A DNA stretch of 64,000 bases from Dryocosmus kuriphilus (taxonomy: Eukaryota > Arthropoda > Insecta > Hymenoptera > Cynipidae), in contig CM076192.1 of NCBI GenBank assembly GCA_038277395.1, positions 126,243,470-126,307,469 on the forward strand. Direction: 5' to 3'. The notes below the pieces were generated by a model. It saw only the letters and a list, made by a program, of their open reading frames with translations. It did not search any database and was not told where the DNA came from. Positions 10,801 through 20,500 of this stretch are shown here, piece after piece (the stretch's first letter is position 1; each line of letters opens with the position of its first letter). The translations under genes and the position numbers were made by a program.

Positions 10801-11477
10801 TCGTGTTCGCTTTTATTTTTAATTTTTGAATTTACGCCGATACTATCCAAATCAAAGTAGTATTTTAGTAATTCGTCTAATCGAGTTTCTTCTTCCCACG
10901 ATTCGGCGCCGTGCGGTCTAGATAAGATATGTTTCTTCTTAAAACATAACACCGCTTGTCTGGAATTTGTCGAGAGGATCATTCGGCCGTGTACAGTATA
11001 ACCCAATAATGAACGCGATATTGCTACATCGTTACTTTTTATTTCCCTCAACTCACGCGTAGCTATAAGTTGCCAGTTGTCTTGTCCTAATAAAACCTTT
11101 ATCTCCGGATTTTCGTATGGCTCGATTTTAATATCATTCTCTATTTTTTGTAAATCTTGCACAAAGTTTTTACTTATAGTTTGAGTAGGAAGTTTTAAAT
11201 TTTTCACAGTCATCGCACAGTTAACTTTAAATTTACCGAAAAGACCCATGATATCAAAATCTACTTTTTCGGAATTACTCATAATAACTTTCTCATCATT
11301 AAATCCCTGTAAAAAAAGGTTTACTCTATTTCCGTGAACTCCAATATCCCTTGTTAATTTTTCGTCGATCAAAGTAATGGTTGAGCCTTCGTCTAGTAAC
11401 GCAAAAGTTTTTACTGAGTCTTTTGGGCCCTTTACATATATAGGTAAGATTTTTAATAAAACATTCGCCTCATATAG
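7725..11477 (-). CDS. pol: BEL/Pao Pol polyprotein (protease-RT-RNase H-integrase)
   Basis: About 1,250 codons, in the same frame as gag and following its UGA stop. It opens with the aspartic protease motif LLDEGSTITLID (near 11395), then a long linker. The RT carries FVFDAAAKTNG and the catalytic SYMDDYL about 415 residues after the protease motif. RNase H shows HIFCDASL. Integrase has a zinc module with H...H...CLICR, and the catalytic triad in GIDYFGP, YSDNGTNF and GGAWERM. This order and these motif variants are diagnostic for BEL/Pao rather than Ty3/Gypsy. The frame closes early at 7725 after a frameshift; the true C-terminus lies in the adjoining fragment. There is no separate start codon near the protease, so expression must depend on gag translation. 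Many ORFs on the plus strand here are shadows. Confidence 0.93.
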   Translation of the reverse strand, partial: LYEANVLLKILPIYVKGPKDSVKTFALLDEGSTITLIDEKLTRDIGVHGNRVNLFLQGFNDEKVIMSNSEKVDFDIMGLFGKFKVNCAMTVKNLKLPTQTISKNFVQDLQKIENDIKIEPYENPEIKVLLGQDNWQLIATRELREIKSNDVAISRSLLGYTVHGRMILSTNSRQAVLCFKKKHILSRPHGAESWEEETRLDELLKYYFDLDSIGVNSKIKNKSEHDHALTILKQTTKFMGNYWETGLLWKENYNLNFDSYTTARKRLSLIERRIDRDPIYAKLYCDEVQRFVDMGYAVKVDRNTPRLKIWYLPHFGVYNINKPNKIRFVFDAAAKTNGVSFNDLLEPGPDLLQNLVGVLLRFRQFEIGFGSDTKDMFLRVKIIKEDQGAQRFLWRGKDRYREPDVYEMTSLFFGSKSSPCNALYVQNKNAERFAITHPDASISVVRNSYMDDYLSSRRTVNESQKLIHEVININLEANFEMHGWVSNVPQVLKDVVFKKQQSNEKEMRLCDRGGERVLGLFWDTVRDKLKFNVAFSKIPRDIVSGEKRPTKREFLRVMMSVFDPLGLIAPFTLKSKLIMQSIWRSGIGWDDKLRDEEYTAWKEWIGKFNVLKECHIPRCYMSHPRERDVQLHIFCDASLTAYAAVAYMRFEYENKHVGVSLVMAKSKVAPLKPLTIPRLELQAALIGARLAKFIQGELETKISKRFFWSDSSTVLQWIKSEPRTRQIYVANRLGEIGELTKSSEWSWVPTAENPADNATRYSSDTMYENSRWFQGPNFLSLSQSDWPKDKFLSQEEKTRINCLESRKANVFTLTSQITDIPLVIRLCGWRGLLKHASRTKDVRTCFAVYKWKVFSGKENSSKTKVDFCEDYWYKIIQSDCFENEIKALKRKKEVNKGSKIVGLRPYVDANGVLRARGRVDYAPGLKFNNNPVILDSKHFATKMLIKEYHNKFYHASSNAVLNEVQQKYFIIGLRSALRSIIHKCLICRLHRGKPQNPLMGNLPEARLAVRQRPFSHCGIDYFGPMSVKIGRRREKRWGVMFTCLTTRAIQLELAHSLSASSAIMSIQRLASRRGVPLHIYSDNGTNFRGADNELKKAIFELDNEKIADFALSKKIQWHFNPPDAPHMGGAWERMIRSVKTALKTILFDQAPSEEVLITLLCEIEHSVNSRPLTHVSLDPRDKEALTPNHFLIGASSGEMGLGKYDPKFLSALVNSIESHNISRTVFGNDGFVSICQVSFHEKSGPKKSHH

Positions 11478-11480
11478 TCA
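11475..11480 (-). promoter_or_regulatory. In-frame gag UGA followed by CUA (candidate readthrough signal)
   Basis: Gag ends with UGA at 11478-11480, immediately followed by CUA, and pol continues in the same frame (35 codons, 11477-11373, precede the first codon of the open segment noted in pol). UGA-CUA is the best known leaky stop context in eukaryotic and viral readthrough. No other in-frame stop separates gag and pol, so programmed readthrough is a good explanation. A simple nonsense mutation in an originally fused gag-pol ORF is the main alternative. Confidence 0.6.
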
Positions 11481-12923
11481 TGCTCTTGATTCTTTACCGC
11501 TAGACACGGTGTTTACATTGCCCGATGCATGTTTATTTCCAGGCGTAGACGGAGATGTCTCTTTGCGGGTGTTAGCGCTTGGATTTGTTGCACTGTGTAG
11601 CAAAGTATGATGTCGCCTTTTGCAAACAGCGCATCCGTTTGACTCTTTACAATTTCCTCTAATGTGCTGTTTTCTTAAACAGTTAAAGCACACACCGTTA
11701 TTTTTTGCTACTGTGTAACGCGTGTCTAAACTTTCTCTACCGAATTTTTTACACTCCCACAGATGATGGTTGCTCAATTTACAAAATATGCAAGGCTTGT
11801 TTATATCAAGATTATTTCCTTTACGCTCGACAGTTCTGTGCTCGCTTACCTCATGCGCCGTCGCTGCATACACCTTGCCTGTTTTAGTTTTACGTGAAGA
11901 TGACGCATTCGAATATGAATTTTGCGGCTCTGGCGTTTCTGTGGCTTCCCCATCAAATATACCGCCAGCAACAGCAAGTTCTGCTTCCTTATACAAGAAT
12001 TCGGCAAGCTTTTCTAATTCTGATTTATCGGAAGCCGCTTCGGAAGCATATCTATTGTACGCATATTTCAGTGCGGAAGGCCACTTATTTCCTATACCTC
12101 TTGCTAAATCAGGACTATGTAAATAACCCGTCAAAGATAAATTTTTAAAGGCGATCGTAGAATTTTTGAGTTTTGTCGCGAATTTAGTCAAACTTATTTT
12201 CCCGGATTCTATGGTCGGTAAGTTTATTAGATCCTTTACAATCTTTTGAGCAACAGTTCTTTTGCTGCCATAGTGAAGCTCAAGAGTACTGATTATTTCA
12301 GTCGAATCACGGCTTGTTGCGAGGAGAACACTAACCGCGTCACGAGCTTCCCCCTTCAGGGCTTCATTCAATCGAGAAATATTCTCCTGTTCACTATATT
12401 CCCCCAATAATGTGGAATTTTCGAATTCCTTTTTAAAATTTAGCCATTCCAGCGAATCCCCAGAAAATTCAGGCAGCTTTTTCGCCGTGGTCAACCGATT
12501 GACTAACCGGGCATTACTTTCATTCAAAGAGGCGTTATTTACCGAGTTTAAAGTCCTTTCTAGAACTTGGACTAAGCGCAATGTCGGGTCGTCGTTATTG
12601 ACATTATTGGTATCTCTTATCGGATTTACTAATCTTACCGGCATCGCCGTGCTGTTCGCCAATCCATGTTTGTTGCTCGCTGGAGGTGAGACTTCTCTAT
12701 CCGGCGATCTACGTGGTGATCCTGATTCAGCAGTGCCATCCTTTGAAGGTGGAGGTGATGGTGTCGGTTGTTGGCTGCTGGCTGTCGCAGGATTTTGGGT
12801 CGTCGTAGACCCTTGCTTCCTCAACAAGGTCCTGGTTGAAGCAACTCGTGGTCTGCCCCGTGGCTGCTTCGCTGCCGGCTCAACATCAGCGTTGCTTGCT
12901 CCTACACGTTTTCTCGGTGCCAT
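11478..12923 (-). CDS. gag: BEL/Pao Gag protein
   Basis: 481 codons from a true ATG. The first ~90 residues are basic and rich in Pro, Ser and Thr. The middle carries the capsid-like helical region with the BEL/Pao-type KLPEFSGDSLEWLNFKKEF start (near residue 150). The C-terminal part is a chain of Cys/His zinc knuckles: CIFC...HLWEC, CFNC...HIRGNC and CAVC...HHTLLH. Gag assembles the particle and packages RNA. The ORF is uninterrupted and its length suits the family. It lies directly downstream of the PBS leader and upstream of pol. Confidence 0.92.
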   Translation of the reverse strand: MAPRKRVGASNADVEPAAKQPRGRPRVASTRTLLRKQGSTTTQNPATASSQQPTPSPPPSKDGTAESGSPRRSPDREVSPPASNKHGLANSTAMPVRLVNPIRDTNNVNNDDPTLRLVQVLERTLNSVNNASLNESNARLVNRLTTAKKLPEFSGDSLEWLNFKKEFENSTLLGEYSEQENISRLNEALKGEARDAVSVLLATSRDSTEIISTLELHYGSKRTVAQKIVKDLINLPTIESGKISLTKFATKLKNSTIAFKNLSLTGYLHSPDLARGIGNKWPSALKYAYNRYASEAASDKSELEKLAEFLYKEAELAVAGGIFDGEATETPEPQNSYSNASSSRKTKTGKVYAATAHEVSEHRTVERKGNNLDINKPCIFCKLSNHHLWECKKFGRESLDTRYTVAKNNGVCFNCLRKQHIRGNCKESNGCAVCKRRHHTLLHSATNPSANTRKETSPSTPGNKHASGNVNTVSSGKESRA

Positions 12924-13011
12924 CGTATAAATTTGCTCGTAACAGAAACAACAAATAATTAATTATACGTTCACTTCACTTTCTTTCATCCCAGTTTTAT
13001 CCGGTAATTAT

Positions 13012-13029
13012 TCCCGGGTTTCGGCACCA
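13012..13029 (-). other. Primer-binding site for tRNA-Phe
   Basis: On the minus strand TGGTGCCGAAACCCGGGA is exactly complementary to the last 18 bases, including CCA, of metazoan tRNA-Phe (GAA). It lies one base from the LTR edge. This fixes the orientation and the 5' LTR boundary. Confidence 0.9.
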
Positions 13030-13030
13030 T

Positions 13031-14513
13031 TATTTTAAACGAACATACTGGGATGAAACATTTCTATTAAATAAAAACGACGATTTTGATAGATTAATTA
13101 TTTGTTTTAATTTATAATTATTCAAATGAAATAAATCACATTCTTGTACAAATTTTTTATCAAAAAACAATATGCCGAGAATTAAACTGAATATTTAGGT
13201 TGGACAATGAAATAAATGCAAGTACAAAATTATCGCGCGAAGTACAAGTGTACCTACATACCTCGTCGAGATGCCAGAAAAAAAAGCTCCTCCCTAAAGC
13301 GTGGGCCTGATCTTTATAAGTTCCCGACTTATTCGCTCCCCTTAATCTCTCCTCTCGTCATCCCCCTCGATGACCGGTTCACATGCTGAATCTCGCACGT
13401 CGCTTTGCCTCAAGCCTCACGGCCACGGCTCCACATGTCTGTGTCATATGTATGATGCGTAAGTCGGGTAGAATAAAGGAGAAGTTAAGGTGGGGAAGAG
13501 TAGACGAAAATGGTACAGATGGAGAAAGAAAGAGAAAGAAAGAGACAGGAGAGAGCATGTTCAATTACGTGTGTATGTATGTGTACTATGTATGATATGT
13601 GGAGACACGTGCACGTCAAATTTACCCTGCTGCTAAGAAAACCTTTTGATTTTCCCAGGTAATCCCGGCCATAGTCGAAACTATGCACGCAAAAATGGCT
13701 GATAGCACATGGATTTTTCCATGCACCCGGAGACGCAGCGTACGGCTAAATTCAGACAATGCAGAATTTTGTGTTATTCAAATCAAATTGTTTTTTCCTT
13801 TTCAATTGATTCTCAAATACATTCTATTCATATTCAGAATCTAAACAAAATCTTTCAAATGACTTCTTTTTAAAGCATCTTTTTATATGCGGTAAAATCA
13901 TTGATAACAATTCTTCGAAGATCTTTGATTAATCAAAAAACAGAGAACGCAACTCAATATCATTAATTAATTCTGGTAACATACAGAAGGAAAATATAAA
14001 GCTAAGTTAACCGCAGTTATAAACGATAAGTTCTTTGTCTCGCATAATTACATGTTCACTGGTTATATTCCAGTCATTAACGTCGGTGGTCGAATTCAGA
14101 TTTCAAATTCGCCGCTGTTTATTAGATCGCTGATTCGTAGTATTTACAGACTTCGTCGTGACATATACAAAAGGCAGAATATCTTATGACACAGTTCTTT
14201 GAGAATCGAATTTGCCGCACTTTCCGGTTCTGTTAAATAGAACTCGGCGAATCTAAGTAACTTAATCTAAATATACAGTTTGCCTTTCAATAAGAGCCGG
14301 CGAATACGTCGAATTAAATCAGCTATGTTTTTTTTTCAATTTTAAAATCAAGAAACTTTAAACTTATTTAGATACTTAATTCTTTCCAAAAAGGTTCTAT
14401 TATTTTTCTATCTTTATTTGAAAAACAAATTAATGCAAATAAACCGTATTGGCCAGTTCTTATTTTGTTTAATTCCTAAAATATTCGAAAAATACTTAAT
14501 CTTGTCCGGAACA
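13031..14513 (-). repeat. BEL/Pao 5' LTR
   Basis: 1,483 bp. Starts on the minus strand with TGTTCCGGAC at 14513 and ends beside the PBS. The right flank is the target copy GGACT. It contains the element promoter by family logic, but I cannot point to a clear TATA box. Confidence 0.92.
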
Positions 14514-14518
14514 GGACT
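14514..14518. other. Target-site duplication of the BEL/Pao element
   Basis: GGACT here equals GGACT at 6014-6018 (and at 3888-3892 in the duplicated unit). A 5-bp duplication is normal for BEL/Pao integrases. Confidence 0.85.
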
Positions 14519-14534
14519 ATTTGCGTCAATTTTG

Positions 14535-15409
14535 GCGAACATCGATAAACTTTGAGGTATAATATTAATTTCACCATTGAAATAGAAGAAAATTCAAAAA
14601 TTAGTTTCCTAGATACCTTGATCATACATACTGACAATAAATTAACATTGGACTGTTTTCAAAAGTGAACTTGGTCAGGCAGATACCTCAATTTTAATTC
14701 ATCACACCCGAAGAATCAAAAAATTGGAGTCATTTCTAACTTATTTTATAGAATCCTTAGAATATCTGATTTAGATTTCAGACAGAAAAACATCAACTTT
14801 TACACAGATACTTTATTAAAAAACGGATATCCAATTTCCTTGATAAAATGTTGTATAAAAAAAGAAACACAAAGATTCTATAATTCTGAAACTTTTACGA
14901 ACTCTGGATTAAATTTAAAGAATGAATTTGACTATACAATTTGCCCTTATATTAAAAATTTATATGAGAAAATTAAACAAAGTTTAAGAAATCACAATGT
15001 TTACACTATTTTTAAACCAATAAAGCTATTTTCTAAATTCTTTGATAATAATTTAAAGGGTCCCCTTCCGAAAGGTAAAATTTCTGGAGTAGTTTACAAA
15101 TTAAACTGCAAAGATTGTGATATTTCTTATATTGGGGAAACTAGCAGACCTATAGAAATTAGAACACGTGAGCATGCAAATTCTATAAAAATTCCTAATA
15201 TTGCCAATCACACCGCATTATTAGAACATTATGTAAACACAGGTCACTTATTTGATTTTGAAAATCCTAAAATTCTCTCTGCAGAGAAAAATACAGCCCG
15301 TAGGAAAGTGGTTGAAAACTTTTTTATTCATAAACATAAAAGTGCAGCAAACACAAGATTTGAATTCAATATTTTTCCTATAGAACATAATCCACTCACA
15401 GAATTATGA
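14535..15409 (+). pseudogene. Penelope-like element: decayed RT end plus GIY-YIG endonuclease
   Basis: The plus strand reads the end of a PLE reverse transcriptase with one internal stop: NFTIEIEENSKISFLDTLI, then GRYLNFNSSHPKNQKIGV and NGYPISLIKC. An open stretch from 14840 continues into a GIY-YIG nuclease: GVVYKLNCKDC, then ISYIGETSRPIEIRTREH and a distal FENPKILSAE. The fusion of RT with a C-terminal GIY-YIG is unique to Penelope-like elements. A stop near 14665 (TGA) and the loss of the upstream RT, where the BEL element sits, make it a pseudogene. Remains of the RT catalytic region appear just right of the target site (LFASILANIDKL). Confidence 0.9.
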
Positions 15410-15840
15410 TAATCTCTATTTTACCATTGATCAATACCACTACTTGGATTTCTCAATTTTAAAACCTACTCATAACTATAATATCAGTCTAACCACGTCT
15501 CTCGTCTTGGACTCACTAAATGTTTGTCATCCTAACTTTAATTTTTATATCGACATAAATATGTTTTCAAGTGTTCAATAAGATTTAAATCTTTATTTCT
15601 TTATGAGGTTTGTGGATTCTCGCTTTGAGAAAGTATTTATACTTTATTATAATTTTTATTCTTCGATTGATTTTAATTATTTAACTAAACTCGTCTGACA
15701 ATTGGCTGATTAGTTTTTGGACTTTACTTATGTATTTTAAAACATCGTAAATTTAGAGGACCAGTATATTGGTCGAAACGTATCAAACTCAAAATTTTCT
15801 TTACAAATTTTCTAATTGACCTGTTTACAAGTGACTGGAG
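15410..15840 (+). repeat. PLE 3' tail with hammerhead-like remnant
   Basis: AT-rich non-coding sequence after the PLE stop codon. At 15759-15779 GACCA and TGGTC can pair as a short stem followed by GAAACG, the stem II plus GAAA part of the hammerhead motif common at PLE ends. The CUGAUGA half is not recognisable, so it is probably inactive. Confidence 0.5.
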
Positions 15841-15892
15841 TACATCATCATCAAATATAAATTTGAAGGTCGAGACTAACAATACAAATACT

Positions 15893-15910
15893 TATCTATC
15901 TATCTATCTA
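15893..15910. repeat. (CTAT)n microsatellite
   Basis: Four to five tandem CTAT units at the outer edge of the PLE remnant. The next ~280 bp are AT-rich and otherwise empty. Confidence 0.8.
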
Positions 15911-16189
15911 ATTGAAAATAAGGATAAATGTCCAAATTTATCTAAATAAAATAAACTAAAGTTAACTAAAAATATTGAGAATTTAAAAAGTTGTTTTAAA
16001 AAAATTTGAATTAACTAAAAAATTTTAAAGATTAAAATTAACGTACTAATTTTTAAAGAAATTGTAAAAATTTAATTAATAAATAGTTGATTTATTAAAA
16101 AATATTTTTTATTTAAAATTTTGAATTTTTTTTGAAAAACAATTTAGCGTTCTTTGAAATATAGTTGAAGTGTCTTAAAAAACATTCTT

Positions 16190-16990
16190 AAAGTCCGAAA
16201 TTTTACTGCGTGAAGAGATATCCTACACTGAATCATGTAATTTATATTTGAAAAATGGTATTAAGTTTCGGATACTTTAAATTTGATTCAATTTCTCCAT
16301 TTGTTTCATATGAAACTGCAATACTGACTTAACTCGAATCTCTCTAGGCAGACATTTTCCCATCTCAGTTTTATGGACCAAGGTTGAGATCAACGACGAT
16401 TGCGACATCTTTGATGCCGTCAACAGATTTATTCTCTGTGACGAAAAAGGTGTTTTAATTCACCAACGATAAATATAATTATCTTTGAAATGACACTAAA
16501 TGGCCCCAATGTTCTTGAAAGTATTGTATCCAGATTTCTAGCCCGATTGTACTTATACGTTGCTGTTTTTCGAACTCCAGTTAGCGACGTATCAGACGAC
16601 GCTGTTTCCTCCGCATTAGACGAAAAACAAGAAATTATCTCCGTTGCATGTCAGTTTTAATCGACAATGTTGGTTTTTTGTTTTAGCGAATCTTTCACCC
16701 AGAACCCATGTCTATTTTATCTCTCGTTTCTTCTGTGAAGCTTATTTGCTTTACTCGATTGCCACCAACAAGTAACTAAACGCACGCGCTTGAAACTCAG
16801 GAACACGCCATCTAAAGGACGATTATTGATAAATATCACAGACATTTATGATTTGGCAATATTTGCGTCATCCCTGTACCAGACCGATAACTTTTCGAAC
16901 AGCCATCGTACTTTATGGAACATCTTCGGATAAAAATACTCTATTATTGTCAATCATGTGTTTATTTATTAATAGATTTAATTGTGCATA
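16190..16990. repeat. Dispersed repeat family, copy 2 (uninterrupted)
   Basis: Homologous along its length to 1541-1990 plus 2653-3010, same orientation. It lacks the 662-bp foldback and so supplies the empty site. No coding potential recognised. Confidence 0.75.
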
Positions 16991-17099
16991 AATTGAAGAA
17001 CATGCATCTAAAGATCGAGGAAAATACAAATGATTAAATTCGGAAATATTGGAAACATCCTTTGTGTACTCGTATAGAATTAGGACATAAATGACGTAT

Positions 17100-17605
17100 A
17101 CTTATGATATGCTGAGTGATGCTACTTCTGAGCATAAACCCGAGGTCTCCGATTCTTCCTTATATTCGCGTATCTTTGAAAAAAATACAGGGCCGCCTTT
17201 TACTGCTACATAACAGTGGTCGTCAGGGGGGTAAATATTTTTGTGCGTATCAGTCGCAACTCTGCGGTATAAAACGAACTGGTCAGCCATAAAACGTCCT
17301 TCCATTCCTAAATGTATTTCAGCCCGCGTTGGTTTTATAGGAGCTTCCACAGCACACGAGCACCAAAACGAGACTCAAGATTGAAATGGGCTTCCTGATT
17401 CTGCGGATCAAGGTGAACACAGTTTATATGTACGCCACCCTTTCGTATAAAAGCAACAGGATCCGGACGAACAAGCAAGTTCCAATGAGGTTCCATCCAA
17501 GGGGCTACAACGTTTGATGGATTCGGATGGAGGTTGCCTCCAAAAGTAGATTGATCTTGCATTCTTACGTTCATGAAGCCTGGTTGTTCAGTCATAAATC
17601 GATCT
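17100..17605 (-). pseudogene. Unidentified exon-like ORF with a one-base frameshift
   Basis: Two minus-strand frames join across a one-base loss near 17350. Read together they give about 165 residues including WMEPHWNLLVRPDPV, HFNLESRFGARVL, then KPTRAEIHLGMEGRFMADQ and GPVFFSKI. The amino-acid composition, rich in Trp, His and Phe without low complexity, looks like a real globular protein. A splice acceptor-like ...AATTTCAG sits just before 17605, and a stop at the left is followed at once by GTATAC. I do not recognise the family. It could be a decayed host exon, a captured gene or part of an integrated virus. Confidence 0.45.
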
Positions 17606-17659
17606 GAAATTAATTTTGTAAGAAAAGATTGATATTTGTGAAGGTTTTGCACATCATTA

Positions 17660-18549
17660 TATAACTTAATCTTTCAACTTAAAAGCACGCTGTTAAAAAC
17701 TTTCGGAATTTTAAGTTACAAAAATTTAGCTAATTTCAAAAAATCTTTTTGAACTTATTCTAATAAATATGTAACTGAGAAATCATAACTTTCACTTTAG
17801 TCTCAGAAAATATTCGAAAGTAAGATGATTTGAATAGTTTCGCGTCCATGAAAGATAATATAAATTCGGTAAATGCGACAATTTCCAAACTTTTATTTCA
17901 TAGATGGAAAATACAATGCTTCATAATATTCTTCAATATGTTAATATCAGTTATGGCATTATTATTTTGGAGAAGATTTTTCACCTTTCACCATTGTTTT
18001 TATTATATTTAATTAATTTTTGATATAGGTCTGATGAGAAAAAGTGTTTGTTGTGGAAACGTTATGAAGCATTATATTTTCCATCTATGAAATAAAACTG
18101 TGGAAGTTCTCGTATTTATCAAAATTTAGAAATATTCGGAAATTTCAGATAAATTCGTGAGAAATTTAAAAAACGTTTGTAAAATTTGATATGTTTTTGA
18201 AAATTCATACCCATGATTTTAAAAATGCAAAACATGTTAGAAACTCCATAAGAAGAATTGAAAATTAAGTAATCTTGTAAAATCTATTACTTCTATTGAA
18301 ACTTCAGGTGCTTGAATTTGATATTTCCAGAAAGTAATTGAAACTTCATACATATGAAAATTTCAGTACTCTTTAGATTTTAAGTACCAGTTGCATAGAA
18401 CCTAAATATTTTTAATAATAATAATATTAAAATATTAATTACTTAACAATAAAATTTTGGGAGTTAACTATGGAAGAAGGACTTACATTTTTTTACGTTC
18501 TTGAATGTTTATATATAAATAGTGTCACTGAATTTTTAATTACGAGTGT

Positions 18550-18553
<4 letters not shown>
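17660..18553. other. AT-rich interval with a separated inverted repeat
   Basis: Non-coding as far as I can see. TTTATTTCATAGATGGAAAA at about 17896-17915 recurs in inverse at about 18087-18106, with the adjoining ATGCTTCATAA also paired. Between the arms, near 18030, GTCTGATGAG is followed 18 bases later by GGAAACG, like two hammerhead core pieces. The arrangement may be a PLE terminal remnant. Confidence 0.4.

Positions 18554-18613
<60 letters not shown>
18554..18613. repeat. (TA)n microsatellite, about 60 bp
   Basis: Uninterrupted alternating TA after TACATATATA. Able to extrude a cruciform; length is probably polymorphic. Confidence 0.95.
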
Positions 18614-18615
<2 letters not shown>

Positions 18616-20500
18616 TCCACTAGAGGGACTCTGAGATTTCTAAGCGTATACTTCAGGAAATTGTGCTCTTGGTGCACTACGTCGTGATAACGCCTGCGTA
18701 TTACTCTACTTGTACTGAAACTTCGCTATTGGATACTATACCTATGTAATCGCCCGCAGGACAAATAATGAGAGAAGAAAATATTAAATCTTAATGTGCT
18801 AGTGTGGTGAAGGTGTAAAGAAAGTGTCGTCCAAGGCAAAGGCAACGCGGGTTAAAGTGAGTGAAAGCGATTACCTCAAATAAATAATTCCTCAATGAGT
18901 CGATTATAGTAAACGCAAACTTGATATCCCCACTTGGATTTGGTAAGGAGAGGGACTCGTCCTCAACTCCCTACACAAAGAAGGGTGGTAGTGAAATCGG
19001 TTAACCGCGTACAGAGATTCCTTCTGGCAAAAGACAGGGCCCTCCCTGATCTTCTGTACAAAAAGGAATACTGTCCTGAGTAGGCTCCATGAGGAATATT
19101 TTTGCAATCCAGTCCCTTTGTGAGTGTCTTCGATCTTTCCATCTTACTGTCTAGTATTGTCGATTGGCAAAAAGTCCGACTCAGTTCTGACTTTCTGCAC
19201 AGGAGACTGTACCAGGCAGAATTTTTGAGACGAAAATATCAATATTTTCTCTGACAAAAAGTGGGAGTTATTCTCACTTTCTGTACACAGCGAATATTGG
19301 AATTTAAATACAAAGGGACAAAGAGGAGGAATTAACTTAAAGTCAAACAAATTACTGGCTTCATTGTGCCCTGTCTGCTGGAGTTTAGGATCTCGGATCT
19401 CCTCACTGCCTAAAAGTGAGAGGGATACATTGTGTGAAGGAATGAAAAGGATAGAGATAGATTAGTTCAAGGAAAGCGGATTAAAGTGTGTAGTCAAAAG
19501 CTTATTGTAAGACACGACAGGTGTTGACCCGCTATAGTTAGGCGGTTAGGGCAGGAGTTGAAACCTACAGGGGTCTATGGAGACGTTGGGAAATAAGGTG
19601 GTAATAAATCCAAATCTGTTTACATAAGTGCTCACTACTTAAAATTGTAATACTGTCAGTTCTCGGTTGCATTATAAATTCCTTTGGGAAAGTGATCCTA
19701 GTATTTTTGTTAATATTCACCAGAACGTGAGTAAATATCTAGAGAGAAATTTCATTAGAGTAGGAATACTAATTTTAGAGTGTGAATGACAAGTAAAACT
19801 AGTGACCAACATCTTTTGTAATAGAAGTATTTCAATAAATCTTAGGTACTTAAACTTAGATAAAGAGTCTCGTTCTTTACTTGCGTGAAGACCCTAGAAT
19901 CACATGATAAGTACTTTGTATTGATAAAGAAAATAAGGAGTAAAAGTCACTATATATATATATACATATATATTAAAATTTCAAGAAATATACCGTTCTT
20001 CTATTTTTTTTTCAATTTAAAACAAATTTTTTTTGCAAATTTGCGATTTAATTCTAATTGCAATTGTGATTGCCGTGAAGATAAATGTAAGAACTTTAAA
20101 TATAACTATTGAGCTCAATTTTTTGATAATCTACATTCACATTTCTCTTTTCCATATCATATCATATTCAAAACATAATTTTGTGTTTACACTTTCGTCT
20201 TCAAATGTTTATTTGCATGAGGCAAGTTCCAACTCTGATTGAAAATACAATTTTTTATTCATATTCTCATGTTAAAATACGCTCAGAATTTATAAGACTA
20301 ATAAAAGATAACCAAAAAAAAGACGGAATATATAATTTAACGAAAGAGACAATTGCCGAAAATAAAAATTGACGAATTATTAAATTCCTGAAATTATAAT
20401 TAACGAACAAAATTTTTAGTTATAGAAAAATGAGAATATCGAATTATGCGAGCAAAGAATTTAAAAATGTCCGAAATTATTATTTATCAAATTATAAACT
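18614..20500. other. Unassigned region with four related 36-nt hairpin modules
   Basis: No gene recognised. Four variants of one ~36-nt motif occur at about 18951-18986, 19025-19060, 19165-19200 and 19252-19287. Typical parts are GGCAAAAAG, a short GGGAGT/ACTCCC-like or similar self-complementary core, and ACTTTCTGTACA. Minus-strand ORFs (18904-19107, 19144-19350) read through them but lack known domains. A short TA tract lies at about 19951-19973 and the rest is AT-rich. Confidence 0.4.

Larger units (their letters stand above)
6019..14513 (-). mobile_element. BEL/Pao LTR retrotransposon, nearly complete
   Basis: On the minus strand the order is 5' LTR (13031-14513), PBS, gag, pol (protease, RT, RNase H, integrase), PPT, 3' LTR (6019-7505). 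Both ends are flanked by GGACT (6014-6018 and 14514-14518), a 5-bp target duplication as expected for this superfamily. At about 8.5 kb it has the usual size. Damage is light: frameshifts near the pol 3' end. It was inserted beside or within a decayed Penelope-like element whose RT remnants begin just right of the target site. Confidence 0.93.

Noticed and set aside
15751..15780. Active hammerhead ribozyme in the PLE tail
   Set aside because: The CUGAUGA half of the core is not present.
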